A DNA stretch of 6,077 bases, from the NCBI GenBank assembly GCA_017450425.1, contig JAFSUV010000027.1, positions 1 through 6,077 of the forward strand, in the 5' to 3' direction. A model generated the notes under the pieces. That model saw only the letters and a list, made by a program, of their open reading frames with translations, made no database searches and had not been told where the DNA came from. Every line of letters begins with the position of its first letter. Within the stretch, counting starts at the first letter, position 1. Of this stretch, positions 5,234 to 6,077 are shown piece after piece. Source of the DNA: Kiritimatiellia bacterium (lineage in GTDB: Bacteria > Verrucomicrobiota > Kiritimatiellia > RFP12 > UBA3636). Both the position numbers and the translations under genes were made by a program.

Positions 5234-6077
5234 ATGGACAAGACAAGCACCGCAAGGGCATTTTGCGCCCTTGCCGCAGTTGCGGCGCTCTCCGCCGCTT
5301 CTCCCGTCTTCGCGACGGACTACTATGTAAGCGCCGACACTTCCGTTGCGTCGGACGACAACGCCGGCACTTCCGCCGAAGCCCCGTTCGCCACGATCGA
5401 CAAGGCGGTTGTCACAGCGACATCCGGCGACGATGTGATTCATGTCTCCGCCGGGAACTATCTGACAGGCTATCCAGAATATGTCGCCCAGACGGACAAC
5501 GCGAAGTGGGGGCCGAACCTCAGGGCAAAACTAATCGGCGACGGCGGCACGCGCGGCGATGTCGTCATTTCCTCCTATGGCACCTACCGCACCCTCCGCA
5601 TGGCTGCGGGATCGTGGATCGAAAATGTCACCATCGTCGGCGAAGGAACTTGGAAGGCCGACAAGGGCGGCGCCATCGAGATGTCCGGTGGCACCCTCAC
5701 GAACTGCGTCGTGCGCGACGGCACGGCAAAGGCCGACGGGAATGTCGCTGGCGGCAACCTCTACTTGGGTGCCGCCGCAGCGCTCGTCACCGACTGCGAT
5801 ATCTACGGCGGCTCGGCAACAAACCGCGGCGGCAACGTTTATATCGTAAACGGCACCGTCCGCAACTGCACGATCTACGACGGAAGCTGCCCCAACAACA
5901 TCGGCGGCAATATCTACCAGGAACAGGGTACCGTCTCCAATTGCGTGATCTACGGCGGCACGGCGGCGGGCGACGGCGGCAACGTCCGCATGAACGGCGC
6001 CGGCCTGCTTGTCGATTGCGCCATCTCCAACGGCACCATCACGTCCGCCTCCTCGTCCCAGAAGAAAGGGGCGAACG
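5234..6077 (+). CDS. Secreted parallel beta-helix (pectate-lyase-like) repeat protein, 3' truncated
   Basis: ATG 5234 opens a frame with no stop through the right edge (281 codons seen). Residues 1-27 are a type I signal peptide: KTSTAR, then a hydrophobic stretch rich in Ala, Leu and Val, and a SPVFA cleavage site before TDYYVS. YYVSADTS...DDNAGTS...APFATIDKAV (30-60) and GDDVIHVSAGNY (65-76) are typical of the first coils of pectate-lyase-like beta-helix proteins. From ~150 the chain becomes regular: (T/N/D)-C-x-I-Y-(G/D)-G ... GGN-(V/I/L)-Y, with Cys at 158, 188, 212, 237 and 262, spaced 30, 24, 25 and 25 residues, consistent with one coil or coil pair per unit. An extra Cys is at 218. It is exported; the missing C-terminus would tell whether it has a surface anchor, autotransporter barrel or PEP-CTERM-like sorting signal. 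It may be an adhesin or a polysaccharide-active protein; no catalytic residues can be assigned. It has its own promoter and is separate from the operon upstream. Confidence 0.88.
   Translation, partial: MDKTSTARAFCALAAVAALSAASPVFATDYYVSADTSVASDDNAGTSAEAPFATIDKAVVTATSGDDVIHVSAGNYLTGYPEYVAQTDNAKWGPNLRAKLIGDGGTRGDVVISSYGTYRTLRMAAGSWIENVTIVGEGTWKADKGGAIEMSGGTLTNCVVRDGTAKADGNVAGGNLYLGAAAALVTDCDIYGGSATNRGGNVYIVNGTVRNCTIYDGSCPNNIGGNIYQEQGTVSNCVIYGGTAAGDGGNVRMNGAGLLVDCAISNGTITSASSSQKKGAN

Noticed and set aside
4176..5261. Minus-strand open frame running through the repeat island
   Set aside because: Its RYPDIPIS-type segment is just the translated 8-bp repeat and the rest is antisense to the glycosidase-like gene; no start context or domain.
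5559..5849. Open frame inside the beta-helix gene
   Set aside because: It is in another frame than the signal-peptide-bearing protein and is Arg/Ser/Ala-rich with no motif.

Overview
The window is GC-rich DNA with a strong preference for G or C at third codon positions. The coding style, the short dispersed palindromic and tandem repeats, and the mix of proteins (an IlvD/Edd-type dehydratase, a flavocytochrome-c-like flavoprotein, a DUF5696/DUF6259-like glycosidase-fold protein, and a secreted parallel beta-helix protein) suggest a bacterium of the PVC group, perhaps Kiritimatiellota or Lentisphaerota from a gut, rumen or anoxic habitat. This placement is an inference from gene content and was not tested by phylogeny.

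Region 1 (1-4697) is a tight four-gene operon on the + strand. Each gene overlaps the next by exactly 4 bases (GTGA at 353-356, ATGA at 1684-1687, ATGA at 2931-2934), so translation is probably coupled. The order is: the 3' end of an IlvD/Edd-family dehydratase; an FAD-dependent fumarate-reductase-like oxidoreductase split by an in-frame amber codon at 1211-1213; a cupin fused to a metallo-beta-lactamase-fold hydrolase; and a leaderless, probably cytoplasmic glycoside-hydrolase-like protein. One reading is a carbohydrate-catabolic operon: a glycosidase releases a sugar, a redox enzyme oxidises it or an acid made from it, the MBL enzyme opens a lactone or ester, and the dehydratase makes a 2-keto-3-deoxy acid. 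No substrate can be read from the sequence.

Region 2 (4698-5233) is a non-coding island of repeats and regulatory DNA. It holds several inverted repeats, a compact double-hairpin element (4826-4870), five perfect copies of an 8-bp unit (4902-4941), and a well-spaced sigma-70-like promoter (TTGACA, 17 bp, TATCGT) followed by a ribosome-binding site for the next gene. The double-hairpin element recurs in pieces inside the flavoprotein gene (776-801 and 890-951), in the same reading frame, where it seems to add extra residues just before a conserved FAD-domain strand. This resembles the palindromic elements that insert into coding sequence in Rickettsia and is the most interesting signal here.

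Region 3 (5234-6077) is the start of a secreted protein with a signal peptide, a pectate-lyase-like N-terminal module and regular cysteine-bearing repeats of about 24-30 residues. It runs off the end of the window.
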